A stretch of DNA of 64,000 bases from JACVRW01 sp963733885 (GCA_963733885.1 CAVTES010000015.1:372001-436000); one strand, 5' to 3'. Counted from the stretch's first letter, positions 1-9,045 are shown. Notes: a model not told the origin generated them from the letters alone. A program made the numbers and translations.

Positions 1-42
1 GGCCGGTGGGATCATGGCGCGGGGCGGGACTACGATCTGCGC

Positions 43-237
43 ATGCAGCGCGCGTACATCGGATCGGTCCGGGCGTTCAGCTTCGTGTTGATCCTGCTGG
101 GTCTGGTCATGATCGTCCTGGCACTGGCGCGTGGCGGGGGCGTTCTCGCGCTCGGGGTCTTGGTGGGCGCCTGCTTCACGCTGGCCGGAGCGGGCCGGCT
201 GTGGCTGATGCGGGGCGTCCGCGGCGAGCCGCGGTGA
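43..237 (+). CDS. small two-helix membrane protein
   Basis: A 64-residue protein with ATG start. Two hydrophobic stretches (about residues 8-27 and 30-50) separated by a short Arg/Gly turn predict two membrane helices, and the C-terminus is basic (LMRGVRGEPR). Its TGA overlaps the GTG start of the permease gene that follows (GTGA), so the two are likely co-transcribed and translationally coupled. No family recognised; a function linked to the potassium permease locus is only inferred from position. Confidence 0.6.
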   Translation: MQRAYIGSVRAFSFVLILLGLVMIVLALARGGGVLALGVLVGACFTLAGAGRLWLMRGVRGEPR

Positions 238-2240
238 GCGACGGGCGCGGCAGGAACGGGCCCGCACTCGCAGGCCGGGCGCGGGACGAGCTCCGCCGCC
301 GCTCCGACCTCGCCGGCGCGCGGGTGGTTCGCGGCCTCGGCGAGCCGGCCCTTTTCGCGATCACGCTGAGCGCGGTCGTGGCCGGGCTCTACGTGACCCT
401 CGGCGTGGTCGCCGAGGATGCCCTCGGGCTCACGCCGGTGGTTTTCCTCATCGCCGGCCTCTTCCTCGTCGCCACTCTCCTCACCTACATCGAGGGGAGC
501 TCGCTGCATGTCGAGCGGGGAGGGGCTTCGAGCATCGCGAGGTACGCCTTCAACGAGTTCTGGAGCTTCGTCGCGGGCTGGGCCATCCTGCTCGACTACA
601 TGATCGTGATGGCGATCGGGGCAATCGCCATCACGCACTACCTCGCCGGCATCTGGGGCGGAGCCGACGACCCGACCGCACGAGTGGCGATCGTCGCCGC
701 GTGCTTCGCGTTCGTGATCGGCCAGAACATCCGCGGGCTCACGGCCGAGCGGCTCGGCACGGTCCTGCGCCTGTCCCTGCTCAACATCGCCGTGCTCGTG
801 GCGCTCACCGTGCTCTGCCTCGCCCAGACCTTCGACGTGGGGGCGCTGACCGATTCGGTGGAGCTGGGCTCGAGTCCGACCTGGGCGGACGCATTCTTCG
901 CCATGGGGGTGGCCGCGGTCGGGGCGATCGGTATCGAGGCGGCCTCGGGGCTGGCCGGAGAGGTGCGGGTGGGCCGGGGTGGGCTGCGCCGGTTCGCCGT
1001 CGCGGGCGCCGGGGTGACCATCTTCCTGGTGGTCGCCGTGTCGGTCGCGGCGCTGATGGCCCTGCCCGTGGTTGACGGACAGACCGCGCTGGCGGGGCCC
1101 TACATCGAGGCTCCTATGCTCGGGATGGCATCGGTCCTCGACCCGGACTGGCTGGGCGACGCGGCCCGCTACACCGTGGCTATCGGGGCAGCGACGCTTC
1201 TGCTGGTGACGATGAACGGGCAGATGCTGGGCCTTGCCCGGCTCGGCTACTCGCTCGCCACGAACCGGCAGATCCCGAGCCTCGCCGGCCGGCTGCACCG
1301 GAGCCGCGGGACGCCCTTCGTGGTCATCGTCATCGCCGGCGTGATCGGCTTGGGCCTGGCGCTCACGGACGACGTGGTCTTCCTGGCCGGCGTCTTCGCC
1401 TACGGCGCGATGGTCACGTTCGCCTTGGCGCACCTGTCGGTGGTCGTGCTGCGCTTCCGCGAGGCCGATCGCCCGAGTGCGTTCCGGATGCCTTTGTCGA
1501 TCCGCGTCGGCTCGGGCTCCGTCCCCCTGCCCGCGGCCGCGGGCGCCCTGCTTGCGCTGGCCATGTGGGCGAGCGTGGTGCTGCTGCACGAGGGGGGCCG
1601 GGTCATCGGGACGGTTTGGATGGTGCTCGGGGTGACGCTCTACGTCGCGCACCGCAAGACGCAGGGGCGATCGCTCACGAAGCGCTTCACCGTGCCGGCC
1701 GAGGCCCTGCAGGAGCGGGTCGAGGCCGAGTACGGCAGCATCCTCGTGCCGGTGTTCGGGGTCGCGCTCGACGACGAGATCGTCGGCACGGCCGGCAGGC
1801 TGGCGGCCGAGAGGGCCGACGAGGCGGAGGGGGGCGCCGTGGTCGAGGCGCTCTACGTGTTCGAGATCCCGATGTCGCTCCCGATCGACGCACGCGTGCC
1901 GGACGAACGGGTCAAGCTCGCGAAGAGCGTGCTCGCGCGGGCCAAAGAGGTTGGCGAGGAGTACGAGGGGGTCGAGGTGGCCACCGCGATGGTGCGCGGG
2001 CGTACCGCCGGACAGGCGATCGTCGCCGAGGCGCGCAGGCGCGGGGTGGAGGCGATCGTGCTCGCCGCGGAGGAGCCCTCCAGGGTGCGCGGCGGGCCGA
2101 TCCTGGGCGGGCGCGGGCGGGCTCGCGACCGTTTCGTGGGGGAGACCACGCGCTATGTGGTCGAGAAGGCCCCCTGCAAGGTGATCCTCACCGCGCCCCC
2201 GGCCGGCGAGGAAGGCACGCGCGAGGGCGTGAGGCCTTGA
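234..2240 (+). CDS. APC-superfamily permease with C-terminal UspA domain (KimA/Rv2690c-like)
   Basis: A 668-residue inner-membrane transporter. Residues about 35-470 contain roughly 12 hydrophobic helices typical of the APC fold. The last 150 residues are soluble and look like a UspA nucleotide-binding domain (starts EYGSILVPVFG, later VEAIVLAAEEPSR and ends with a VEKAPCKVILTAP strand). The GTG at 234 was chosen because it overlaps the stop of the upstream small gene and removes a non-membrane N-terminal stretch present in the longest frame. Two TrkA-N proteins follow at once, the arrangement of the mycobacterial permease-ceoB-ceoC locus, so potassium (or possibly amino-acid) uptake is likely; the substrate is inference. 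Confidence 0.85.
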   Translation: MSDGRGRNGPALAGRARDELRRRSDLAGARVVRGLGEPALFAITLSAVVAGLYVTLGVVAEDALGLTPVVFLIAGLFLVATLLTYIEGSSLHVERGGASSIARYAFNEFWSFVAGWAILLDYMIVMAIGAIAITHYLAGIWGGADDPTARVAIVAACFAFVIGQNIRGLTAERLGTVLRLSLLNIAVLVALTVLCLAQTFDVGALTDSVELGSSPTWADAFFAMGVAAVGAIGIEAASGLAGEVRVGRGGLRRFAVAGAGVTIFLVVAVSVAALMALPVVDGQTALAGPYIEAPMLGMASVLDPDWLGDAARYTVAIGAATLLLVTMNGQMLGLARLGYSLATNRQIPSLAGRLHRSRGTPFVVIVIAGVIGLGLALTDDVVFLAGVFAYGAMVTFALAHLSVVVLRFREADRPSAFRMPLSIRVGSGSVPLPAAAGALLALAMWASVVLLHEGGRVIGTVWMVLGVTLYVAHRKTQGRSLTKRFTVPAEALQERVEAEYGSILVPVFGVALDDEIVGTAGRLAAERADEAEGGAVVEALYVFEIPMSLPIDARVPDERVKLAKSVLARAKEVGEEYEGVEVATAMVRGRTAGQAIVAEARRRGVEAIVLAAEEPSRVRGGPILGGRGRARDRFVGETTRYVVEKAPCKVILTAPPAGEEGTREGVRP

Positions 2241-2265
2241 CGTGCCCCAGGTAGAGTGAAGCTGA

Positions 2266-2712
2266 ATGTTCGTTCTAATCGTGGGCTGCGGGCGCGTGGG
2301 CAGTGCGATCGCCCACTCCATGCTTGCGGAGGGGCACGAGGTCTCCGTCCTCGACGAGGACGCGGAGGCCATCGCCCTGCTCGAGCGGGGCCATACGGCG
2401 GGCTGGGAGGAGCGAGGCGGTCGCTTCACCGAGGGCACCGCGCTCGAGATCGACGCGCTGCTCGCGGCTGGGATCGAGCATGCAGACGCATTCGTCGCCT
2501 CGACCGACGGCGACAACACCAACCTGGTCATCGCGCAGATCGCCAAGCGCCGCTTCGAGGTCGAGCGGGTCGTGGTGCGCGTCCTCGATCCTGCGCGTGC
2601 GCGCTGGTATGCCGAACAGGGCCTCCAGACCGTGTGCCCCACTCAGACGGCGATCGAGCTGCTCGAGGCGGCCGTGCGCGGGCAGATCCGCTTCGAAGGG
2701 GTAGCGGGGTAG
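2266..2712 (+). CDS. TrkA-N (RCK_N) potassium uptake regulator, CeoB-like
   Basis: A 148-residue cytoplasmic protein consisting of one Rossmann RCK_N domain. The start MFVLIVGCGRVGSAIA gives the GxGxxG dinucleotide-binding loop, strand 2 ends in the acidic VLDED, and STDGDNTNLVIAQIAK is the typical later helix. There is no TrkA-C domain; that is supplied by the neighbour 11 bases downstream. Such proteins gate potassium transporters in response to NAD(H) or nucleotides. Start is ATG 26 bases after the permease stop, so it is probably in the same operon. Confidence 0.85.
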   Translation: MFVLIVGCGRVGSAIAHSMLAEGHEVSVLDEDAEAIALLERGHTAGWEERGGRFTEGTALEIDALLAAGIEHADAFVASTDGDNTNLVIAQIAKRRFEVERVVVRVLDPARARWYAEQGLQTVCPTQTAIELLEAAVRGQIRFEGVAG

Positions 2713-2722
2713 GCCAGGCCCG

Positions 2723-3397
2723 ATGTACGTGCTGATCGTCGGAGCCGGCAAGGTTGGCTGGAACCTCGCGCGCGAGCTCATCAACAAGAGCCACGAGGTG
2801 ACCGTCATCGAGTCCGACCAGAGTCGCTTTACGGTGGTGGAGCAGGAGCTCGAGCACAGCGCCCAGTACGGCGACGGCTCGGAGCTGTGGGTGCTCGAGC
2901 GGGCGGGGATCGAGCGCGCCGACCTGGTGGTGGCGGTGACGGGCGATGACGAGGACAACATCCTGATCTCCCAGGTCGCGCGGGAGAAGTACGGCGTGGT
3001 CCGCGTGGTCGCGCGCTGCAACAACCCCCGCAACCTCCAGCACTTCGAGCTGCTCGGCGTGAAGCCCGTGATCTCGGCCACCGACCTGATCCTGCGCCTG
3101 ATCGAGCACGAGGTGCCCAAGTACGGGCTCGTGCATCTCCTGGACCTGCCCGAGGAGCGGCTCGAGATCATCGAGCTGGAGGTGGCCGACGGGTCGGAGG
3201 CCGCCGGGCAGGCAGTCAAGAATCTCGGCCTGCCGGACGGCTCGCTGGTGATCTCGATCCTGCGCGACGGGGGCGGCTTCGTCCCGACCGGCGACTCCGT
3301 CGTCCAGGCCGGGGACGAAGTGCTGCTCGTGCTGGACGTCGGCCTCGAAACCAGCGTGACCGAGCGCTTCGGCGACCGGTCGGGCGCCGCCGCGTAA
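2723..3397 (+). CDS. TrkA family potassium uptake regulator (TrkA-N + TrkA-C), CeoC-like
   Basis: A 224-residue protein. Residues 1-130 form an RCK_N Rossmann domain (MYVLIVGAGKVGWNLA; VTGDDEDNILISQVAREKYG; VVARCNNPRN), and residues about 140-215 a TrkA-C ligand-binding domain (RLEIIELEVADGSEAAGQ, PTGDSVVQAGDEVLLVL). It starts 11 bases after the single-domain TrkA-N gene and the pair resembles mycobacterial CeoB/CeoC (TrkA/TrkB), proposed to act with an APC-type permease like the one upstream. A heteromeric RCK ring is the likely form. Confidence 0.87.
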   Translation: MYVLIVGAGKVGWNLARELINKSHEVTVIESDQSRFTVVEQELEHSAQYGDGSELWVLERAGIERADLVVAVTGDDEDNILISQVAREKYGVVRVVARCNNPRNLQHFELLGVKPVISATDLILRLIEHEVPKYGLVHLLDLPEERLEIIELEVADGSEAAGQAVKNLGLPDGSLVISILRDGGGFVPTGDSVVQAGDEVLLVLDVGLETSVTERFGDRSGAAA

Positions 3398-3400
3398 GCC

Positions 3401-4630
3401 ATGGCGCGCCGCCGGGTCGACCACCTGCTGATCGGAGGCGGCCTGGCCTCGGCGAACTGCGCCCGCTGGCTTCGCGAGGAGGGCGGCGCGGGATCGGTGC
3501 TGCTGGTGGGCCGCGAGCCCGACCCGCCCTACAACCGGCCGCCGTTGACCAAGGGGTATCTGCAGAACAAGGAGTCGAGGGAGGACGCCCTCTTCCGGCC
3601 CGATGACTGGTGGGGCGAGCAGGACATCGAGCTGATGAAGCTCACCAGCGTGATGAAGGTGAACCTCGAGGAGCGGGTGGCCACGCTCTCGACCAAGGAC
3701 GAGATCGAGTTCGGGAAGCTCCTGTTGGCGACCGGCGCCAACGTGCGCCGGCTGCGGCTCGAGGGCTGCGACCTGGACGGCATCCACTACATGCGGGCGT
3801 TCGCGAACTCCGACGCGATCAAGGCCGCGGCCGAGAGCGGCGAGCGGGCCGTGGTGATCGGGGGCAGCTACATCGCCACCGAGGTATCGGCGTCGCTGAC
3901 CGCCGCGCACGGCGTGAGCTGCTCGATGGTGATGCAGGAGGACGTGACCCTCGAGCGGTTCTACGGCAAGGAGGTCGGCGGCTTCTTTCACGGCGTCCTG
4001 GCGCAACACGGCGTGGAGATCCACGGCGGCGACGAGGTCGAGCGCTTCGAGGGGTCGGACGGGCAGGTACGTCGGGTCGTGACGAAGTCCGGCCTGGAGC
4101 TCGACTGCGACTTCGTGGTGGTGGGGGTGGGCGTGACGCCGGATGTGACGCTGGCCCGCTCAGCGGGGCTCGAGCTGGGGGAGGCGGGCGGCGTGAAGTG
4201 CTCGGCCGAGCTCGAGAGCTCAGTCCCTGGCGTGTTCGCGGCGGGCGACATCTGCGAGTACGACAGCCCTGTGCACGGGCGCCCGATGCGGATCGAGCAC
4301 TGGGACGTGGCGTTCAACCAGGGGAAGACCGCCGGGCTGAACATGCTCGGCCGCGGCGTCGAGCACGATGTGATCCCCTACTTCTTCTCGGATCTCGCCG
4401 ACTGGACCTCGATGGAGTACGTGGGGCCCGGTTCGGGCGACGTGGCGCTGCGGGGCTCGATCGAGGAGGGCGAGTTCTGCGCCTTCTACGTCAAGGACGG
4501 GCGGGTGACCGCGGCTCTGTCGGTCGGCCGGTCCGACGACCTCGAGCACGCGCGCCGCTTCATCTCGTCGCACACCCAGATAGACCCGGGGGCGCTCGCG
4601 GACCTCGGGACCGACCTGGCCTCGCTCTAA
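3401..4630 (+). CDS. FAD/NAD(P)-dependent ferredoxin reductase
   Basis: A 409-residue pyridine nucleotide-disulfide-type oxidoreductase that transfers electrons from NAD(P)H to ferredoxin or rubredoxin. Visible motifs are the FAD-binding LLIGGGLASANCARWL near the N-terminus, the central NAD-binding VVIGGSYIATEVSASL, the ATGANVRRLRLEG strand, and the second FAD contact FAAGDICEY, followed by a reductase C-terminal dimerisation domain. Length is normal for the family. It starts 3 bases after the TrkA gene stop and so may be on the same transcript, but no functional link to potassium transport is evident. Confidence 0.85.
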   Translation: MARRRVDHLLIGGGLASANCARWLREEGGAGSVLLVGREPDPPYNRPPLTKGYLQNKESREDALFRPDDWWGEQDIELMKLTSVMKVNLEERVATLSTKDEIEFGKLLLATGANVRRLRLEGCDLDGIHYMRAFANSDAIKAAAESGERAVVIGGSYIATEVSASLTAAHGVSCSMVMQEDVTLERFYGKEVGGFFHGVLAQHGVEIHGGDEVERFEGSDGQVRRVVTKSGLELDCDFVVVGVGVTPDVTLARSAGLELGEAGGVKCSAELESSVPGVFAAGDICEYDSPVHGRPMRIEHWDVAFNQGKTAGLNMLGRGVEHDVIPYFFSDLADWTSMEYVGPGSGDVALRGSIEEGEFCAFYVKDGRVTAALSVGRSDDLEHARRFISSHTQIDPGALADLGTDLASL

Positions 4631-4670
4631 GAGGTTGGCTCATAGCCGCGGATCGACCCGGTCCATCGGG

Positions 4671-4692
4671 GAGCCGCCGTAGGCGGAGCTCT
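4671..4692 (+). terminator. hairpin after the ferredoxin reductase gene
   Basis: The stem GAGC-CGCC / GGCG-GA-GCTC with loop GTA and a two-base bulge lies 40 bases after the reductase stop. There is no run of T behind it, as is usual in GC-rich actinobacteria. Confidence 0.4.
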
Positions 4693-4741
4693 GCTCGTGC
4701 TCGCCTTCGGGACTCGAACCCCTACCGGCCGTAGACGCCTA

Positions 4742-4813
4742 CTGGGGGGCAGGGACTTGAACCCCGATAACCAGCTCCAGAGGCTGGCGTCTTGCCGATT
4801 AGACGACCCCCCA
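4742..4813 (-). tRNA. tRNA-Gln (anticodon CUG)
   Basis: Folds as a 72-nt cloverleaf on the minus strand: acceptor UGGGGGG/CCCCCCA with discriminator G, D stem GUCU/AGAC, anticodon stem CCAGC/GCUGG with loop CUCUGGA (anticodon CUG), and a T arm with the loop UUCAAGU. A U-A first pair and G73 are typical of tRNA-Gln. CCA is not encoded. It reads CAG codons. Confidence 0.95.
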
Positions 4814-4882
4814 ATCGACCAACAGCATAGATGCTCGGATCGCCCTTGACAGGCGGTTTCCGTCCGAGCCTCGTGGGAACAT

Positions 4883-5482
4883 ATGTTCGTGTCCGATCCC
4901 GCCGAACCTCGCGCAGTCCGCACTCGCGACCTCGTGGCAGAGCTCCTCGCCCGCGGCCTGTCGTCCATGGAAGTGGCGCGCACGCTGGGCGTGTCGAAGT
5001 CGACTGTCTGCTACCACAAACGCCGGCTTGGGCACGAGATCGACGCCAAGTTCAACCGCCGCTACGACTGGGCGGAGGTGCAGCGCTACTACGACCTCGG
5101 CCACTCGATCTCCGAATGCGAGCTCCGGTTCGGGTTCGCCCGCAAGACGTTCATGGACGCTGTGAAGCGAGGAGACCTTCTCACTCGTCCCCAGGGCGCG
5201 CCCATCGAGACCTACCTCGTTTCGGGGCGTCGCACGAACCGCACGCACCTCAAGCAGCGACTCCTTGCTGAGGGGCTCAAGGAGAGCCGGTGTGAGCGAT
5301 GCGGTATCGACTCCTGGCAAGGCAAGCCCCTGTCGATGGCCCTGCATCACATCAACGGCGACGGGCTCGACAACCGGCTGGAGAACCTCGCACTCCTGTG
5401 CCCGAACTGCCATGCCCAGACGCCCAACTTCTCGGGGCGGAATCGCAAAATCGGGCGGCTCAACGTGGTGCAGGCGGCCTGA
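4883..5482 (+). CDS. HNH endonuclease with N-terminal helix-turn-helix
   Basis: A 199-residue protein. Residues about 12-45 form a recognisable helix-turn-helix (LVAELLARGLSSMEVARTLG, then VSKSTVCYHKRRLG); a second homeodomain-like repeat follows (YYDLGHSISECELRFGFARK). The C-terminal half is an HNH nuclease: CERCG, then LHHINGDGLDN and LALLCPNCHAQTPNF, giving the two zinc-binding CxxC pairs and the catalytic His. It lies 69 bases from the 5' end of tRNA-Gln and is divergent from it. Stand-alone HNH proteins of this size are common as homing or phage-derived nucleases; a role in site-specific cleavage is inference. Confidence 0.8.
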   Translation: MFVSDPAEPRAVRTRDLVAELLARGLSSMEVARTLGVSKSTVCYHKRRLGHEIDAKFNRRYDWAEVQRYYDLGHSISECELRFGFARKTFMDAVKRGDLLTRPQGAPIETYLVSGRRTNRTHLKQRLLAEGLKESRCERCGIDSWQGKPLSMALHHINGDGLDNRLENLALLCPNCHAQTPNFSGRNRKIGRLNVVQAA

Positions 5483-5491
5483 CTGAGAGCC

Positions 5492-7234
5492 TCAGGCCAC
5501 CGACTGCCGCGCCCAGTCGCGATACAGCGCCGCGTAGGCCCCGTCCGCCTCGATCAGCTCCTCGTGCGTCCCTTGCTCGACGATCCGGGAGCGGTCCAGC
5601 ACCACGATCCGTCCGGCGCCTCGGATCGTGGACAGCCTGTGCGCGATCACCAGTGCCGTCCGGCCCGCCAGCAGGCGGCGGAGTCCCCGCTCGATCTGCG
5701 ACTCGGTGCGCACGTCGACGTTGGACGTCGCCTCGTCCAGGATCAGGATCCGCGGGTCCGCTGCGGCGGCCCGGGCGAACGCCACCAGCTGCCGCTGGCC
5801 GGCGGACAGCTGCGCGCCGCGCTCGCCCACCTCCGTGTCGTAGCCGTCCGGCAGCCGCTCGATGAACTCGTGTGCGCCCACCGCTGCGGCCGCCTCGCGC
5901 ACCTCGGCGTCGGTCGCATCTGGCCGCCCGAAGGCGATGTTGTCGCGGATCGTGCCCGAGAACAGGAAGCCCTCCTGGGGAACGATGCCCAGCTGCGAGC
6001 GCAGCGAGTGCTCGGTCACGTCGCGCAGGTCGTGTCCGTCGACCAGGACGCGCCCGTGGGCGGGGTCGTAGAAGCGGGCCACCAGCTTGGCGAGCGTCGA
6101 CTTGCCGGCTCCGGTCGCTCCCACCAGTGCGACTGTCTGGCCCGGCGGTATGTGCAGGTCGATTTCACAGAGCGCGGGGTTGTCGCCCGAGTAGGCGAAG
6201 GTCACTTCGTCGAACTCGATCTCGCCGCGGATGCGCGGCAGTTCCAGCGCGTCCGGCTTGTCGGTCAGGTCCGGCTCCTCGTCCAGCAGCTCGAAGATCT
6301 TGTCCAGCGCCGCCATGCCGGCCTGGTACGTCGTGTAGAGCTGGGAGAGCGACTGGATCGGGTCGAAGAAGCTCTGCAGGTAGAAGACGAACGAGGCGAG
6401 CACGCCGATCGTGACCGCGCTGTCGCCGTCCAGCACCTGGTTGCCGCCGTAGAGCAGGATCCCGGCAGTGGCCACCGCCGAGAGCAGCTCGACCGAGGGG
6501 AAGTAGGCGGCGTTCAGGTGGACCGTGCGCATGTTCACGCGCCGGTGCTCGTCATTCAGCTCGGCGAAACGGCTCTTGTGACGCGGCTCCTGCCCGAAGG
6601 CCCGCACCACGCGCACGCCGGACAGCGTCTCCTGCAGGTAGGCGGTGACCGCGGCGATCTTCTCGCGCGTGAGCCGGTAGGCGCCGGCCGATGCAAGCCG
6701 GAACGCCACGCTCCCCACGAGCAGCAGGGGGAACGTGAGGAACGTGATCAGCGCCAGCTGGACGTCGAGCAACAGGAGGATCACGGCCGTCCCGATCAGC
6801 GTGAGCGACGCCGAGAACAGCGTCGAGATGCCCTCCGTCACGAGCTGGTCGAGCGCCTGCACGTCGTTGGTGATCCGGGAGATCAGCACGCCCGTCTTGT
6901 TGCGCCCGTAGAAACCCACGGACAGCCGCTGGAGGTGCTCGAAGAGCTCGATGCGCAGGTCCTGGAGCGCGCGCTGGCCGACCCAGTTGATGAGGTAGGT
7001 CTGCACGTAGGTGGCTCCCCAGTTCAACACGGCGGCCACGACGAAAAGCACCAGGATCACCGTCAGGACGCCGGTGTCGCCGGCGCGGATGCCGTCGTCG
7101 ATCGCCCGCCCGGCGAGGTACGGCGGCGCCAGCGCCGCGCCGGTGGCCACCGTTAGGGCGGCCAGCATGAGGACGACCCGGCCGCGGTAGGGGCCGAGCA
7201 GCGAGAAGAGGTGGCGCAGGCGGCTCGACCTCAC
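5492..7234 (-). CDS. ABC exporter half-transporter, catalytically competent partner
   Basis: A 580-residue fused membrane/ATPase protein. The N-terminal 300 residues hold six membrane helices of a type I exporter; the NBD follows with Walker A GATGAGKST, signature LSAGQRQ, Walker B ILILDEATS with the catalytic Glu, and switch His in IAHRLST. The GTG start overlaps the TGA of the upstream ABC gene (GTGA), so the two are co-translated. Its signature deviates (LSAGQ rather than LSGGQ), while the partner has the degenerate Walker B, the expected pattern of an asymmetric heterodimer with one consensus ATP site. Substrate is likely a lipid or drug; not determinable. Confidence 0.88.
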   Translation of the reverse strand: MRSSRLRHLFSLLGPYRGRVVLMLAALTVATGAALAPPYLAGRAIDDGIRAGDTGVLTVILVLFVVAAVLNWGATYVQTYLINWVGQRALQDLRIELFEHLQRLSVGFYGRNKTGVLISRITNDVQALDQLVTEGISTLFSASLTLIGTAVILLLLDVQLALITFLTFPLLLVGSVAFRLASAGAYRLTREKIAAVTAYLQETLSGVRVVRAFGQEPRHKSRFAELNDEHRRVNMRTVHLNAAYFPSVELLSAVATAGILLYGGNQVLDGDSAVTIGVLASFVFYLQSFFDPIQSLSQLYTTYQAGMAALDKIFELLDEEPDLTDKPDALELPRIRGEIEFDEVTFAYSGDNPALCEIDLHIPPGQTVALVGATGAGKSTLAKLVARFYDPAHGRVLVDGHDLRDVTEHSLRSQLGIVPQEGFLFSGTIRDNIAFGRPDATDAEVREAAAAVGAHEFIERLPDGYDTEVGERGAQLSAGQRQLVAFARAAAADPRILILDEATSNVDVRTESQIERGLRRLLAGRTALVIAHRLSTIRGAGRIVVLDRSRIVEQGTHEELIEADGAYAALYRDWARQSVA

Positions 7235-9003
7235 AGGTTCGCCACCTCCGCGCGCGTGAGGAACACCTGCTCAGGCAGCCCCTTCTCGGCGATCTCGCGG
7301 TAGAGCTCGGAGTCGTCCAAGAGCTCTTCATGCGTTCCGCGGGCCGCCACGCGGCCGTCCTCGATCACCACGACCTCGTCGGCCAGCGCGATCGTCGAGA
7401 GCCGGTGGGCGATCACGAAGGTGGTCCGTCCCTCCATCACCTCGGCGAGCGCCGCCTTGATCTGGCTCTCGGTGGTGGCGTCGACGCTCGAGGTCGCGTC
7501 GTCGAGGATCAGGATGCGCGGTTCGGCGAGCAGCGCCCGCGCGATCGCGACCCGCTGGCGCTGACCGCCGCTCAGCGTCAGCCCCCGCTCGCCGACCAGC
7601 GTGTCCAGGCCGTCCGGCAGGTCGTCGACCAGCCCGCCGAGGCCCGCCCGCTCGGCGGCCGCGACCACCTCGAAGTCGCCCGCCTCCGGGCGCGCGTAGG
7701 CGATGTTGTCGCGCAGGCTGGCGGAGAACAGGAACGCGTCGTCGGAGACAACCGCCACCTCGCGCCGCAGCGAGGCCGGATCGACCGACCGCACGTCGGT
7801 CCCGTCAACCAGCACGGCCCCGCGGGTCACGTCGTAGAGCCGCGGGATCAGCATCACGAGCGTGGTCTTGCCGGAGCCCGTCGGCCCCACGAGGGCCACG
7901 GTCTGCCCGGCCTCCACCGAGAGGTCGATGTCCCGCAGCACGGGCGCGGTGCCCTCGTACTCGAAGCAGACGTCGCGCAGCTCCACGCGCCCGTCGCCCG
8001 GCGGCAGCGGCGGCGCGCCCGGCGGAGCCGTGAGCCGCGGCTCGCGGTCGAGGAGCTCAAATACGCGCTGCCCACTCGCCACCGCCCGCTGCGCCATCCC
8101 CAGGGCGATCCCGAGCATGCGCATCGGCGAGGTGAGCAACAGCACGTAGCCGTAGAACGCCACGAACTCGCCGATCGAGATCTCGCCACGGATCGCCTGC
8201 CGGCCTCCGATGAACAGCACGGCCGCGAGGCCGAGCTGGGGGAGGAAGCCGATGAAGGGCGAGTAGAAGGCCCGCAGCCGGGTGGAGACCATCGACTGGT
8301 CGAAGACCCGCTTGACGGTGTGGCGGAAGCGCCGCAGCTGGCGCTCCTCCTGGGCGAACGCCTTCACCACCCGCACACCGCCGATGTTCTCCTCCGCCTC
8401 GGCCGTCAGCTCGGCGATCCGCTGCTGCACCTCCTGGGACGCCGGCCGGTTGCGGCGCCCGTAGCGGAAGGAGATCCAGATCACGAAGGGCATCGGGGCG
8501 AGCGCGACAAGAGCCAGCCCGGGGGCCACGGCGAGCATCACGCCGGCAGCGATCAGGATCGTGAGCGCGGACTGCAGGATGAAGATCAGGCCGTAGCCGA
8601 GGAAGAAGCGCACCGACTGCAGGTCGACCGTCGCGCGCGACATGAGCTGGCCGGTCTGCTGCGAGTCGAAGAAGCCAAGCTCGAGCGAGTGCAGGTGCTC
8701 GTACATGCGGTTGCGCAGGTCGTACTCCACCCCGAGCGAGACCTGCCCGGCCACGAGTCGCCGTGAGACGCTGAACGCCAGCCGCAGCACGCCCGCCGCG
8801 GCCACCGCTCCCGCCAGGAGCCACAGGTCCACGGAGCCCCCGTCGATCTCGTCGATCGTGTGGCCGACCAGGTACGGGATGAGCACGCCCGCTCCCATCG
8901 ACGCCGCGGCGAGGGCGAAGGAGACCAGAACCCCCCCGCGGTACGGGCGGAGGAAGCCGAGCAGTCTCCAGAAGGTGCGCATTCGCTTATCAAGAGTACG
9001 CAC
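7231..9003 (-). CDS. ABC exporter half-transporter, degenerate ATP site partner
   Basis: A 590-residue exporter subunit with six N-terminal membrane helices and a C-terminal NBD: Walker A GPTGSGKTT, canonical signature LSGGQRQ, and Walker B ILILDDATS in which the catalytic Glu is replaced by Asp. The switch His is present (IAHRLST). Upstream and overlapping by 4 bases with the second half-transporter gene. The start could also be the internal ATG at 8985 (MRTFWRLLGFLRPYRGG), which gives the usual N-terminus of these proteins. Heterodimer formation is inferred from the complementary degenerate motifs. Confidence 0.87.
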   Translation of the reverse strand: MRTLDKRMRTFWRLLGFLRPYRGGVLVSFALAAASMGAGVLIPYLVGHTIDEIDGGSVDLWLLAGAVAAAGVLRLAFSVSRRLVAGQVSLGVEYDLRNRMYEHLHSLELGFFDSQQTGQLMSRATVDLQSVRFFLGYGLIFILQSALTILIAAGVMLAVAPGLALVALAPMPFVIWISFRYGRRNRPASQEVQQRIAELTAEAEENIGGVRVVKAFAQEERQLRRFRHTVKRVFDQSMVSTRLRAFYSPFIGFLPQLGLAAVLFIGGRQAIRGEISIGEFVAFYGYVLLLTSPMRMLGIALGMAQRAVASGQRVFELLDREPRLTAPPGAPPLPPGDGRVELRDVCFEYEGTAPVLRDIDLSVEAGQTVALVGPTGSGKTTLVMLIPRLYDVTRGAVLVDGTDVRSVDPASLRREVAVVSDDAFLFSASLRDNIAYARPEAGDFEVVAAAERAGLGGLVDDLPDGLDTLVGERGLTLSGGQRQRVAIARALLAEPRILILDDATSSVDATTESQIKAALAEVMEGRTTFVIAHRLSTIALADEVVVIEDGRVAARGTHEELLDDSELYREIAEKGLPEQVFLTRAEVANL

Positions 9004-9045
9004 GGGGTGACCGGCCCAAGCCCGGCCGCGACCGCCCGAGCCTGC

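Noticed and set aside
30..2642. 870-codon minus-strand open frame antisense to the permease
   Set aside because: Composition is that of a GC-rich shadow frame (His/Arg/Pro-rich, no domain), and the plus-strand gene has clear membrane helices and a UspA domain. The same applies to other long antisense frames, for example over the MMPL, AGPS, fhc and SBP56 genes.
4701..4740. T-arm-like sequence (GGTTCGAGTCCC on the minus strand) just downstream of tRNA-Gln, resembling the 3' half of a second tRNA
   Set aside because: Only three T-stem pairs form and no acceptor or anticodon arm can be drawn; at best a worn tRNA fragment.
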